A DNA stretch of 64,000 nucleotides from Enteractinococcus coprophilus (lineage in GTDB: Bacteria; Actinomycetota; Actinomycetes; Actinomycetales; Micrococcaceae). A program made the translations under genes and the position numbers. Below the pieces are notes generated by a model that was not told the origin of the DNA, ran no database searches, and worked only from the letters and a program-made list of their open reading frames with translations. Location of the stretch: NCBI RefSeq assembly GCF_006716305.1, contig NZ_VFOU01000001.1, forward strand, positions 62,001-126,000, in the 5' to 3' direction. Positions 1 to 7,642 of the stretch are shown piece by piece (the stretch's first letter is position 1; the number at the start of each line of letters is the position of its first letter).

Positions 1-1
1 T

Positions 2-619
2 ACCGGTTGGGATCCAGGCCTGTTCTCAATGAACCGGGTGCTGGGTCTGAGTCTCTTCCCCGAACCCGTACAGAACACGTTCTGGGGCAAAGGCCTATCG
101 CAAGGTCACTCCGATGCAGTACGTCAGGTGGAGGGCGTCAAGCGAGGGGTCCAGTATACGATCCCGGCACAGGATGCGATCGATCAGGCACGTGCGGGCA
201 ATGGTCAAGATCTATCGAAGACCGAGGCTCATGACCGTATCGTGTATGTCGTGGCAGACGAGGTTGACCACGAACGCATCCGCCAAGAAATCGTGACCAT
301 GCCGGCCTACTTCGAACCGTACACCACCACTGTTCACTTCATCTCTGAAGACGAGTTCGAACGTGATCATCAAGGTGCTCCCCATGGTGGCTACGTCATC
401 ACGACCGGGAACCTCCAAGGACACAACGCCAGCGTGGAGTTCAGCTTAGATCTGGAGTCGAACCCGAACTTCACCGCAGCGGCCATGGTCGCTTTTGGAC
501 GTGCAGCAGCACGGTTGAAAGCACAAGGCCAGTCCGGTGCCTACACCGTATTGGAAGTACCGCTGTATTTGCTCAGCCCACAGTCACTCGAAGACCTGTT
601 GGAATCCGAAATCATCTAA
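2..619 (+). CDS. ddh: meso-diaminopimelate D-dehydrogenase, 5' truncated by window edge
   Basis: This enzyme makes meso-diaminopimelate in one NADPH-dependent step from tetrahydrodipicolinate and ammonia, bypassing the succinylase branch of lysine and peptidoglycan synthesis. The reading frame is already open at base 2 and runs 205 codons to TAA at 617-619, so roughly the first third of a ~320-residue family (the Rossmann NADPH half) lies outside. Visible family blocks are TGWDPG at the very start, NTFWGKGLSQGHSDAVR, PHGGYVITTG and SGAYTVLEVPLYLLSP, which match my memory of Corynebacterium glutamicum Ddh closely. A strong hairpin follows the stop. The first in-frame ATG (base 29) is internal, not the start. 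Confidence 0.93.
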   Translation, partial: TGWDPGLFSMNRVLGLSLFPEPVQNTFWGKGLSQGHSDAVRQVEGVKRGVQYTIPAQDAIDQARAGNGQDLSKTEAHDRIVYVVADEVDHERIRQEIVTMPAYFEPYTTTVHFISEDEFERDHQGAPHGGYVITTGNLQGHNASVEFSLDLESNPNFTAAAMVAFGRAAARLKAQGQSGAYTVLEVPLYLLSPQSLEDLLESEII

Positions 620-634
620 CGCAAATTCCAATGT

Positions 635-668
635 GTGGCGTGGCCAAACAATGCTTTGGCCACGCCAC
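635..668. terminator. perfect 14-bp hairpin between ddh and the HNH gene
   Basis: Arms GTGGCGTGGCCAAA (635-648) and TTTGGCCACGCCAC (655-668) pair perfectly around a 6-nt loop. It begins 15 nt after the ddh stop and lies beyond the 3' end of the convergent HNH gene, so it can end both transcripts. There is no long T run on either side. Confidence 0.75.
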
Positions 669-743
669 AGCATTTAACCCTTTAACTGCCCGGTAGATAT
701 TGCACCGGCTGCCAGCTCCTGCGATGACAGACGCCGTCGAGGG

Positions 744-2159
744 TCAGCACCGCAGATACTGGGTAATCGCAATCCGGTGCGATTTGCGTCTATATGGTTC
801 TGGTTGAGTTTTTGGCGGCCGTTTAGGTATCGACCCTGGCCGCGGAGCACCCTGGGTCGGTGGTCCTTCTGGTACAGGGGCAGCAAGCGGTTCTACTTCA
901 AACTCTTGTCCTGGTAACAGCGGCGCCGGGGGTTTAGTGTATTCATGTCCGGTCGGTGTCGTCACCGTGAGCGACTGAGCATCTCCGGTATGTTTCCATC
1001 CCCGGTTTTCCTTGAGTTGGTTGCAATAGCCGCATAGTCCAGAGCCATTATTCAGCGCCGTCTTGCCGCCCTTGGCATGGCCTTCGATATGGTCGCCATC
1101 TTTCATGGTCGCTTCACAAAATGGGTTGCGACATCCGTTGTCTCGCATCAACATCATTTTGCGCAATCCAGCAGGAAAATTCCGACCTCGAGATTCCATT
1201 CCCAGCAGCTGTGTTGCTGTGGGATCGGTAAATAGCCGCCGCAAAAGGACGTGCAGATCCTCGTCAGCCAACCATTGGCGTGCGATGTGTGCAGGAATCG
1301 GGCCATGTCCTGCCAACCAGGCTGCCGTATGGGATTGTCCCAAGAGAGTTTGCGGCGTCATCAGGACCACGAGATCGACTTTGGAAGCGGCCATGGGATT
1401 TGCCTTGCCGGTGCACCATTGAGCAAGGACATCAAACATGACCTGATCGCGCGTACGCTTCTGACCGTTCGCATCCTTAGAGTGCCCCGAGTTCATAATA
1501 GTCTTGGCTTTCGACTCCACAGCATTCATCATGTTTTGAATGACAGGGGCTGGACCATACGCGGTGAAAAAGGCCATGCCGTCGCCTGCAGGATGGGTGG
1601 CTACGCGGCGGGAATCGTTGGCTTTACGATGTCGGGTGGCAGCCGCTGAGGGCTCGAGGGATTGTGCATAGGCTCGAGCTTGTTTGCCCAGGTCTTTCGG
1701 TCCGGCCACACCCAATCGGTCTTTGAGTGCTGAATCGACTTTGCGACGATGCTTGGAGGACAACACTTCGGTGGCTTTGGCAATACTTTGGGCGTGTTCT
1801 TCCCGAATCTTACCTGCGGTCAAGGCCGCCTTGGTGTGGGGTAAGTCGTGATCAAGTGTCCGAGCAAGGTCTAAGAATTGTTTGCCTTTTGCAGGCGATT
1901 CGGTCCGAGCTAGCGCGATTTCTCCGGCTAGGCCTTTGCCACGGTCCGCTTTCGGGATCTGTTGTGCTTTCTCTGCAGCGATGCGTTTGCGTTCTAGTTC
2001 AGCAGCTTCAACAGCCATGGCAGCATCGCTTTGGCCTCGGAGCCGTTGATACTCCTGAATTCGCTCAATATGTTCCTGTTCGGTTTTTGCCACCGGGCGC
2101 GCGGCCATCCAGTCACCCAGAGCGGTGACCGGATTCGTTTCAACAGGAAGTGTCGTCAT
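744..2159 (-). CDS. DUF222 / HNH endonuclease family protein (13E12-like)
   Basis: This is a member of the actinobacterial DUF222-HNH family, often present in several copies per genome; its biological role is not settled. With the ATG at 2159 it has 471 residues. The first two thirds are charged and helical, as in DUF222. Near the C-terminus a Zn-type HNH nuclease core is visible: CRNPFCE, then DGDHIEGHAKGGKTALNN, then LCGYCNQ, so the D-H, N and two CxxC elements are present. The tail is proline-rich. The frame stays open to a GTG at 2234, but that codon lies in a DnaA-box-like inverted repeat (2211-2235), so I prefer 2159. No recognisable ribosome site precedes either start. Confidence 0.85.
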   Translation of the reverse strand: MTTLPVETNPVTALGDWMAARPVAKTEQEHIERIQEYQRLRGQSDAAMAVEAAELERKRIAAEKAQQIPKADRGKGLAGEIALARTESPAKGKQFLDLARTLDHDLPHTKAALTAGKIREEHAQSIAKATEVLSSKHRRKVDSALKDRLGVAGPKDLGKQARAYAQSLEPSAAATRHRKANDSRRVATHPAGDGMAFFTAYGPAPVIQNMMNAVESKAKTIMNSGHSKDANGQKRTRDQVMFDVLAQWCTGKANPMAASKVDLVVLMTPQTLLGQSHTAAWLAGHGPIPAHIARQWLADEDLHVLLRRLFTDPTATQLLGMESRGRNFPAGLRKMMLMRDNGCRNPFCEATMKDGDHIEGHAKGGKTALNNGSGLCGYCNQLKENRGWKHTGDAQSLTVTTPTGHEYTKPPAPLLPGQEFEVEPLAAPVPEGPPTQGAPRPGSIPKRPPKTQPEPYRRKSHRIAITQYLRC

Positions 2160-2210
2160 ACCATCACAGTAACGTCGGGTATCGACGCCCCAACCGACGT
2201 GATCTCGGTT

Positions 2211-2235
2211 TGTGGATAACTTCGTGTTTTCCACA
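2211..2235. promoter_or_regulatory. head-to-head pair of DnaA-box sequences (inverted repeat)
   Basis: TGTGGATAA (2211-2219; reverse complement is TTATCCACA, the perfect DnaA box) and TTTTCCACA (2227-2235; fits TTNTCCACA) face each other, 7 nt apart. The 10-bp arms TGTGGATAAC and GTTTTCCACA are complementary except at one position, around TTCGT. It lies 52-76 bp upstream of the HNH gene's ATG. Binding by DnaA is an inference from sequence only. Confidence 0.5.
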
Positions 2236-2288
2236 ATTGGCCCCAGACTCCCCAGTGGTGGGCGGCACTGTGAGTATGTTGAGAAGAT

Positions 2289-2984
2289 CTAGTGGCCGTG
2301 TCGATCGAGTAATTCCAACACCCGCTCACCCGGCCATTGCTGGAGAAAACGTCGGTAGCTGGTCAGACGGTTCGCCAGTTCTTTGGCGAAGTCGCCAGGA
2401 GGTAAATATGATTCGTAAGGATGTGGCACCGGACTGGTGCGGTGGTGTTCATTGATGCCGTAGGCGCCGGAGGCATAGACTCGTTCGTGTTCGCCCCAGT
2501 CTGCCGTGCCACCGGGGATATCAGGAATCTGTAACAACAGCCCCAGTACCAGACCGGTGCGATCGCGTCCGGCTGTGCAGTGCAGGACTGTTCCGCCACC
2601 CAGCCACGAGTCTCGAACGGTGGCAATGGCCTGCGCCACACGATCCCCAAAGGTTTCCATCGTGTCGGCATAAGCATCAGGATGCATCGGGTAGGGAGCG
2701 TTGCGCTGCCAGAAGGGCTCATGGTCAACGTCTTCCACGGGCAGGTGGAGGCGTTGGATTTGTTGAGGCACGGTCGCTTCTGGGTCCAGCTCGCGGCGCT
2801 TAATCTCAGGTGGGGTGCGCACGTCAATGACGGTGGCAACGCCGTCGTCGAGCATTTGTTGCCAACCGGTAGCATCAACCCACTCGGCACGGCCCATGCG
2901 CCACAAATGTGGTCTGACTTGCCACGCATTGCGGGCTCCAGACCAATCAGCTGGATGCAGATACTGAGTTGTAGAAGAGACCAT
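2289..2984 (-). CDS. tyrosine-protein phosphatase (Y_phosphatase3/Siw14-like)
   Basis: A 231-residue cysteine-dependent protein tyrosine or dual-specificity phosphatase. The P-loop signature HCTAGRDRTGL (CX5R) is at about residues 138-148, with a general-acid region earlier (LPVEDVDHEPFW). An N-terminal segment, VIDVRTPPEIKRRE, resembles the rhodanese-like entry of this phosphatase superfamily. No signal peptide is visible, so it is cytoplasmic. The ATG at 2984 is preceded 6 nt upstream by the hexamer TAGTCT, which suggests a leaderless mRNA. It is divergent from menB, with start codons only 18 bp apart. The substrate cannot be inferred from sequence. Confidence 0.87.
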   Translation of the reverse strand: MVSSTTQYLHPADWSGARNAWQVRPHLWRMGRAEWVDATGWQQMLDDGVATVIDVRTPPEIKRRELDPEATVPQQIQRLHLPVEDVDHEPFWQRNAPYPMHPDAYADTMETFGDRVAQAIATVRDSWLGGGTVLHCTAGRDRTGLVLGLLLQIPDIPGGTADWGEHERVYASGAYGINEHHRTSPVPHPYESYLPPGDFAKELANRLTSYRRFLQQWPGERVLELLDRHGH

Positions 2985-2989
2985 AGGTA

Positions 2990-2996
2990 TAGACTA
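2990..2996. promoter_or_regulatory. palindromic TAGACTA: shared -10 of two divergent leaderless genes
   Basis: On the plus strand TAGACT (2990-2995) ends 7 nt before the menB GTG at 3003. On the minus strand TAGTCT (2996-2991) ends 6 nt before the phosphatase ATG at 2984. Both fit the actinobacterial -10 pattern TANNNT and both would place the transcription start at the start codon. A possible plus-strand -35, TTGTAG, lies at 2969-2974; no clear -35 is seen on the minus side. Confidence 0.55.
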
Positions 2997-3002
2997 GGCG
3001 AT

Positions 3003-3956
3003 GTGAGTAACTACCCTGTTCCTGAAAAAGTTTCCGATATCTTTGAGCCCAGCCACTGGCGTGAAGTCCAGGGCTTCGATTTTGCAGACATTACTTATCA
3101 CCGCCAAGTCGAGCGCGATACCGACGGCAACTGGGTGCGCGACCTGGGCACCGTGCGCATCGCCTTTGACCGGCCTGAGGTGCGTAACGCGTTTCGCCCC
3201 GGCACGGTCGATGAGCTCTACCGCGCACTGGATCACGCCCGGATGACCTCCGACGTCGGCACGGTGTTACTCACCGGCAATGGCCCCTCCCCCAAGGACG
3301 GCGGCCACTCTTTCTGTTCTGGTGGTGACCAGCGGATTCGCGGTCGTGACGGCTACCGGTATGCCGACGGCGAGACCGTCGAATCCGTGGATCCGGCACG
3401 TGCGGGCCGGCTGCATATTCTTGAAGTCCAGCGCCTGATGCGCACCAGCCCGAAGGTGGTCATCGCCGTGGTCAACGGCTGGGCCGCCGGTGGCGGACAC
3501 TCGTTACACGTGGTCGCCGACCTGACGCTGGCCTCAAAGCAGCACGGCAAATTCAAACAAACCGATGCGACCGTGGGCTCCTTTGACGCCGGGTACGGTT
3601 CCGCACTGCTCGCCCGGCACGTCGGACAAAAACGCGCCCGCGAAATCTTCTTCACTGCCCGCGAGTACTCGGCCGACGACATGCTGGCCATGAACGCAAT
3701 CAACGAATCCGTCAATCACGAAGATCTTGAAAACGTGGCCCTGGAATACGCAGCAGATATTAACGCGCAGTCACCGCAGGCGATCCGGATGCTGAAATTT
3801 GCCTTCAACCTCGCGGATGATGGCATGGCCGGCCAACAAGTGTTCGCCGGTGAAGCAACCCGGATGGGTTATATGACCGATGAAGCCGTCGAAGGACGCG
3901 ATGCATTTCTCGAAAAACGCGATCCTGACTGGACGAACTTCCCGTATTACTTCTAA
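3003..3956 (+). CDS. menB: 1,4-dihydroxy-2-naphthoyl-CoA synthase
   Basis: Crotonase-fold enzyme that closes the second ring of naphthoquinone from o-succinylbenzoyl-CoA in menaquinone synthesis. The product is 317 residues, near the usual actinobacterial length. Oxyanion-hole segments are visible (GGHSFCSGGDQ and VNGWAAGGGHSLH), as is KQTDATVGSFDAGYGS. The Asp in QTD is the residue found in bicarbonate-independent (type II) MenB proteins such as the mycobacterial one, from memory. The frame is open far upstream, but that part is antisense to the phosphatase gene. I chose GTG at 3003 because similarity begins just after it and TAGACT sits 7 nt upstream. Its TAA overlaps the menE start codon. 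Confidence 0.95.
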   Translation: MSNYPVPEKVSDIFEPSHWREVQGFDFADITYHRQVERDTDGNWVRDLGTVRIAFDRPEVRNAFRPGTVDELYRALDHARMTSDVGTVLLTGNGPSPKDGGHSFCSGGDQRIRGRDGYRYADGETVESVDPARAGRLHILEVQRLMRTSPKVVIAVVNGWAAGGGHSLHVVADLTLASKQHGKFKQTDATVGSFDAGYGSALLARHVGQKRAREIFFTAREYSADDMLAMNAINESVNHEDLENVALEYAADINAQSPQAIRMLKFAFNLADDGMAGQQVFAGEATRMGYMTDEAVEGRDAFLEKRDPDWTNFPYYF

Positions 3957-5020
3957 TGGATGTTTATCACGCGCTGCAACACGGCATACCGTTCGAGGCG
4001 ACCGCACACGGCGTCATCGAACGTCCCGAAATTACGGATGAACACCGCGGCCACCCGGATGCGATCGCCGTCGTGCGAACCTCCGGATCTACTGGCACCC
4101 CCAAACAAACCCTCCTGACTGCCTCAGCCCTGGCAGCCTCGGCTGAGGCCACCGCCCAGCGCATCGGTGGTCAGGGCCAGTGGCTGTTAGCCGTGGGCAC
4201 CCAATACGTTGCGGGGTTGGCCGTGGTGTCACGCTCGGTTCAGGCCGGGACCGTACCGGTCACGATCGATCCCGGGTTCACCCCGGCAGAATTTGTCGCC
4301 GGCACCAACCAACTGGACCATGAGTTCACCGCGGTATCTCTGGTGCCCACCCAAATGCTGCGCCTGCTAGACGACAACGCCGCAATCATAGCGCTGCAAT
4401 CCTTCTCCGCCATCCTGGTGGGCGGGGCAGCGATCCCGCAACGCATCACCGAGACCGCAAACCGCTACGGTCTCAACCTCTACCGGACCTACGGCATGTC
4501 GGAAACTTGTGGAGGGTGCGTCTATGATGGCATCCCCCTACCCGGTGTCACCGTGGACACCGTCCAGTACAACGGGGTTGGCCGGTTGCGCATTACCGGA
4601 CCGATGGTCGCCGCTGGGTATTTCGATGACCCTGAAATGACCGCCACCCATTTCCACGACGGCGCGTATTTGACGGATGACTATGGGGCCGTGAACAACG
4701 GGGTTGTAGAAATCCACGGCAGATTAGATGACGTCATCAACACCGGGGGCATTAAAGTTTCGGCGGCTAAAATACAGCAAGTACTACAACGCTGGGTCCC
4801 CGAAGCGTTTGTCACCGGGGTCCCAGATGACGAATGGGGCGATCGAGTGGCCGCCGTCGTCACCGGTGACACGTCTGAGGAGATCCTGGCCGATGCGGTG
4901 CGCAGTGCGCTGGGCGCACCAGCAGTACCGAAAACATGGTTGCGACTCGAAACGTTGCCCATGTTAGAAAACGGCAAACCGGATCGTATCACGCTCACCA
5001 AATGGTTAATAAAGGAATAA
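3956..5020 (+). CDS. menE: o-succinylbenzoate-CoA ligase
   Basis: Acyl-adenylate-forming enzyme that activates o-succinylbenzoate with CoA, giving the MenB substrate. The 354 residues make a compact form typical of actinobacteria. ANL motifs in order: TSGSTGTPKQ (P-loop, about residue 42), YGMSET (about 180), YLTDDYG, GRLDDVINTGGIKVS, and the catalytic C-terminal lysine in ENGKPDR. The ATG at 3956 shares its A with the menB TAA (TAATG), which indicates translational coupling. The gene is the middle member of menB-menE-menA, the reverse of the pathway's chemical order for menB and menE. Confidence 0.94.
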   Translation: MDVYHALQHGIPFEATAHGVIERPEITDEHRGHPDAIAVVRTSGSTGTPKQTLLTASALAASAEATAQRIGGQGQWLLAVGTQYVAGLAVVSRSVQAGTVPVTIDPGFTPAEFVAGTNQLDHEFTAVSLVPTQMLRLLDDNAAIIALQSFSAILVGGAAIPQRITETANRYGLNLYRTYGMSETCGGCVYDGIPLPGVTVDTVQYNGVGRLRITGPMVAAGYFDDPEMTATHFHDGAYLTDDYGAVNNGVVEIHGRLDDVINTGGIKVSAAKIQQVLQRWVPEAFVTGVPDDEWGDRVAAVVTGDTSEEILADAVRSALGAPAVPKTWLRLETLPMLENGKPDRITLTKWLIKE

Positions 5021-5022
5021 AA

Positions 5023-5892
5023 TTGGCTTCGTTTTCCCAGTGGGTGGCAGCCGCCCGCCTCCGTACCCTGCCCATGGCTATTGCACCGGTCGTGGTGGGG
5101 TCCGCCGCTGCAGCAGAACTTGGCAGTTTGCATCTGGGCAAGGCGCTGCTGGCGTTGATCGTGGCGCTGGCTCTGCAGATCGGGGTGAACTATTCCAACG
5201 ACTACTCAGATGGCATTCGCGGCACCGACGACGACCGGGTCGGTCCGTTTCGACTCACCGGTTCGGGAGCCGCGGCCCCGGCCACGGTACGCAATATGGC
5301 GTTTACGTTCTATGGGATCGCAGCACTGGCCGGGTTGGCACTGGCGATCTGGGCGAACGCCTGGTGGCTGCTCCTGGTGGGACTGGCCTCGATCGTCGCG
5401 GCGTGGTTCTACACGGGTGGTAAGAATCCTTATGGCTACATGGGATTAGGCGAGATTTTCGTGTTCATCTTCTTCGGACTGGTGGCCGTGTTGGGTACCA
5501 CGTACACCCAGGCCGAGCAGCTCTCCGATGTGGCCTGGGTGGGGGCCATCGGAACCGGACTGGTCTCCACTGCCTTGCTGATGGCCAATAACGTGCGCGA
5601 CATCCCCACCGATGTCGAAGCCGGAAAACGCACCTTGGCCGTGCGTCTGGGCGATACTAAAGCCCGCTGGTCATATCCGATCATGCTCGCCGTGGCCGTC
5701 GCTGCCCCACTATTTTTTGTTCGCGAGTATCCGGGGATGTGGCTGATGCTGGTCCTGCTGGTCGTATCGCTGCGTCCTTCGCTGATCATGCTGGAGGCAC
5801 AAGAACGCGGTGAGCTGATTCCGGTACTGAAAATGACCGGTTTATTTGGTATCCTCTACGCCGTTTTGTTCACCCTTGGCGTTGCCTTGTAG
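5023..5892 (+). CDS. menA: 1,4-dihydroxy-2-naphthoate polyprenyltransferase
   Basis: UbiA-family membrane enzyme that attaches the polyprenyl tail to DHNA, giving demethylmenaquinone. Both Asp-rich prenyl-diphosphate motifs are present: NYSNDYSDGIRG (about residue 56) and DIPTDVEAGKRT (about 195), separated by hydrophobic helices. I chose TTG at 5023 because AAAGGA lies at 5011-5016 with a 6-nt gap and the protein then starts ASFSQWVAAARLRTLP, as the family does. An ATG at 5002 would overlap menE and has no Shine-Dalgarno sequence. Length is 289 residues, the family norm. The C-terminal codons overlap the 3' end of the convergent DUF4229 gene (5842-5892). Confidence 0.93.
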   Translation: MASFSQWVAAARLRTLPMAIAPVVVGSAAAAELGSLHLGKALLALIVALALQIGVNYSNDYSDGIRGTDDDRVGPFRLTGSGAAAPATVRNMAFTFYGIAALAGLALAIWANAWWLLLVGLASIVAAWFYTGGKNPYGYMGLGEIFVFIFFGLVAVLGTTYTQAEQLSDVAWVGAIGTGLVSTALLMANNVRDIPTDVEAGKRTLAVRLGDTKARWSYPIMLAVAVAAPLFFVREYPGMWLMLVLLVVSLRPSLIMLEAQERGELIPVLKMTGLFGILYAVLFTLGVAL

Positions 5893-6165
5893 GTCCTGCG
5901 GATCAACGAAGCGGCCCTGAGTGTAGGCGTCTTCGGCATCGGCGTCATCCACGGCGGTCTTATTGCGTTTGCGCGAATCCAAAGCGCGCATCAGGTCTTC
6001 GGACGCTTGTTGGCGCAGTTTTGGGGTAAAGAGGTACGTCAGGGCGAATCCGACGACCAGCCCGACCAGCACCGCGTAGAACACGTTGTCGGTGAGGAAG
6101 ATGGTCAGGAAAAAACCGACCCCAAATAACACAAACCGCAGAGCGGTGTAGATCCAAAATTTCAT
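5842..6165 (-). CDS. DUF4229 small membrane protein
   Basis: A 107-residue protein of the actinobacterial DUF4229 family, function unknown. Two adjacent hydrophobic segments (about residues 5-22 and 28-45) are followed by a charged cytoplasmic tail beginning TPKLRQQASEDLM. The ATG at 6165 (MKFWIY) has GGAG 6 nt upstream; an ATG four codons earlier is possible. Its 3' end overlaps menA by 51 nt in convergent orientation. It commonly accompanies the menaquinone and cytochrome c genes in Micrococcales, which suggests a link to respiration but nothing more precise. Confidence 0.8.
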   Translation of the reverse strand: MKFWIYTALRFVLFGVGFFLTIFLTDNVFYAVLVGLVVGFALTYLFTPKLRQQASEDLMRALDSRKRNKTAVDDADAEDAYTQGRFVDPQDLQGNAKGEQNGVEDTK

Positions 6166-6211
6166 GTGCGTCTCCATTCCGGGCGGGTGTGCGTTCTGCC
6201 TGCCAAGTTCG

Positions 6212-6217
6212 TAAGAT
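6212..6217 (+). promoter_or_regulatory. putative -10 (TAAGAT) of a leaderless gene
   Basis: TAAGAT at 6212-6217 ends 7 nt before the ATG at 6225, the spacing expected if transcription begins at the start codon. The spacer contains AGGA, so a very short leader with a Shine-Dalgarno sequence is the alternative. No convincing -35 is seen. Confidence 0.4.
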
Positions 6218-6224
6218 AGGAAAT

Positions 6225-6662
6225 ATGCCACGTTTGCTCATTCCCCTGATCCTCGTTGCCGTCGGTGTCATGATTTACGCCCTCATCGAGGCGATCTCGA
6301 CGCCGTCCGATCGGGTGCGCATCATGCCCAAAGGCGTGTGGATTGTCGTCATCGTCCTGATTCCACTGGTTGGCGGTGTGCTGTGGCTGTTATTTGGGAA
6401 CCAAAACTCATATCTGGCGTCCACCGTACAGGGTTTCAAACAAACTTCCGGTCCGGTCCGTCCCGCCAGCCCCGATGACGACGAGGAATTCTTGCGCTCA
6501 CTGGATATTCAACGCGCTCAGCAGAAAAAGGCCGAGGAACTGCGCAAGCGTGAAGAAGAACTTCGACGTCGTGAAGAACAGTTCAAGAGCAATAATGATT
6601 CGGACACTGATGACGGCACAGATTCTGGAACAGGGTCAGGTAACGGTCAGAACCCGGCGTAG
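6225..6662 (+). CDS. PLDc_N-type membrane protein
   Basis: A 145-residue protein. Two hydrophobic helices (about residues 2-20 and 37-57) resemble the phospholipase D N-terminal (PLDc_N) membrane module; no HKD catalytic motif follows, so it is not a phospholipase. After WLLFGNQNS comes a cytoplasmic part with an EELRKREEELRRREEQ coiled-coil-like stretch and an Asp/Ser/Gly-rich tail. Start ATG at 6225, with AGGA just upstream. Its stop overlaps the 3' end of the convergent ccsB gene by 16 nt. Members of this family sit beside cytochrome c biogenesis genes in many actinobacteria; the function is unknown. Confidence 0.8.
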   Translation: MPRLLIPLILVAVGVMIYALIEAISTPSDRVRIMPKGVWIVVIVLIPLVGGVLWLLFGNQNSYLASTVQGFKQTSGPVRPASPDDDEEFLRSLDIQRAQQKKAEELRKREEELRRREEQFKSNNDSDTDDGTDSGTGSGNGQNPA

Positions 6663-7642
6663 GAGTGCAGTGACGGGAAGTACACGTTCACGATGGTGTA
6701 GTTGAACACCAGGGCTAAGAATCCGGTGATGTTCAGCCAGGCTGACCGGGTACCCGTCCAACCACGGGTCGCCCGGGCATGTAGGTAGCCGGCGTAGATC
6801 ACCCAGATCACAAACGTCCAGACTTCTTTGGCGTCCCAGTTCCAGTACCGGCCCCAGGCCTGCTCGGCCCAGATCGACCCAGCGATCAGCGTAAAGGTCC
6901 ACAGCACGAATGCGATGGCGTTGAGGCGGTAGGACCAGTTCTCTAGTGCCAACGACGACGGGACCAGGCGCATGAAGCCTGTGACGCTGTGGTTTTTCTC
7001 GGCGCGCTGTTTGATCAGTTGCAGTACCGACATCGCAAAGGTCAGCGAGAAAATCCCGGTGGCAATGACCGCCACGGAGACGTGCGTGATGAGCCACCAC
7101 GACTGTAGTGCCGGTTGTACGTTGCCCACCGGGGTGGGGAAACCGACGGTGGCGGCCATCATCATCAGCAACACCACACCGGAGACGAAGGTCCCGACGA
7201 ACCGTAAGTCTTTGCGCAGCAAGAACACCAGATACACCACCGAAATGACCAGGGCGCCTGAGGTCATGAATTCATACAGGTTGCCCCACGGAGCACGTGA
7301 TGCTGCCATGCCGCGAGCAATCACGGCAAACCCGTGAGCTAGCGTGGCAATGAGCATGATAGCCACACCAATATTGGCGGCCGGGCGTTTGACGCCGTCG
7401 GTGTATTCCATGTCATCGGAAACGAACTGACGGGACTGATTCGGCTGGTCCATTGCAGGACCACCTGCGCCGACCAGTTGTTTAGAGCGTTCGGTGGCGA
7501 TCTCGGCCTCGAGCTTTTTGACCGCTTTGGACGCGGTGGCGATATCCCACGAGAAGAACAGGAACGCAGCCAAGTAAATAAATGATGCAATGAGCATGAA
7601 CAATTCGCTGTATGAGGCCAGCGTTTCGTTGACAGGTGTCAT
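6647..7642 (-). CDS. ccsB: cytochrome c biogenesis protein CcsB/CcsA (ResC-type heme handling)
   Basis: System II cytochrome c synthetase subunit that, with ResB, carries heme across the membrane and attaches it to apocytochromes. The 331-residue protein is multi-pass, with the tryptophan-rich heme-binding motif WGRYWNWDAKEVW at about residues 257-269 and conserved histidines in AHGFAV, WLITHVSV and YLHAR. The ATG at 7642 overlaps the resB stop (ATGA) and has GGAGGA 3 nt upstream. It is the last gene of a minus-strand operon that begins with tlpA, or with the histidine phosphatase upstream of it. A cytosolic loop of about 45 residues (SKQLVGAGG...) follows helix 1. Confidence 0.93.
   Translation of the reverse strand: MTPVNETLASYSELFMLIASFIYLAAFLFFSWDIATASKAVKKLEAEIATERSKQLVGAGGPAMDQPNQSRQFVSDDMEYTDGVKRPAANIGVAIMLIATLAHGFAVIARGMAASRAPWGNLYEFMTSGALVISVVYLVFLLRKDLRFVGTFVSGVVLLMMMAATVGFPTPVGNVQPALQSWWLITHVSVAVIATGIFSLTFAMSVLQLIKQRAEKNHSVTGFMRLVPSSLALENWSYRLNAIAFVLWTFTLIAGSIWAEQAWGRYWNWDAKEVWTFVIWVIYAGYLHARATRGWTGTRSAWLNITGFLALVFNYTIVNVYFPSLHSYAGF

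Noticed and set aside
2160-2234. Longer start (GTG 2234) for the DUF222/HNH gene
   Set aside because: The extra codons run through the DnaA-box inverted repeat and look non-coding; family-like sequence begins at the ATG at 2159.
2580-3002. Upstream open extension of the menB frame
   Set aside because: It is antisense to the phosphatase gene, shows no crotonase similarity, and the leaderless GTG start at 3003 fits the family N-terminus.
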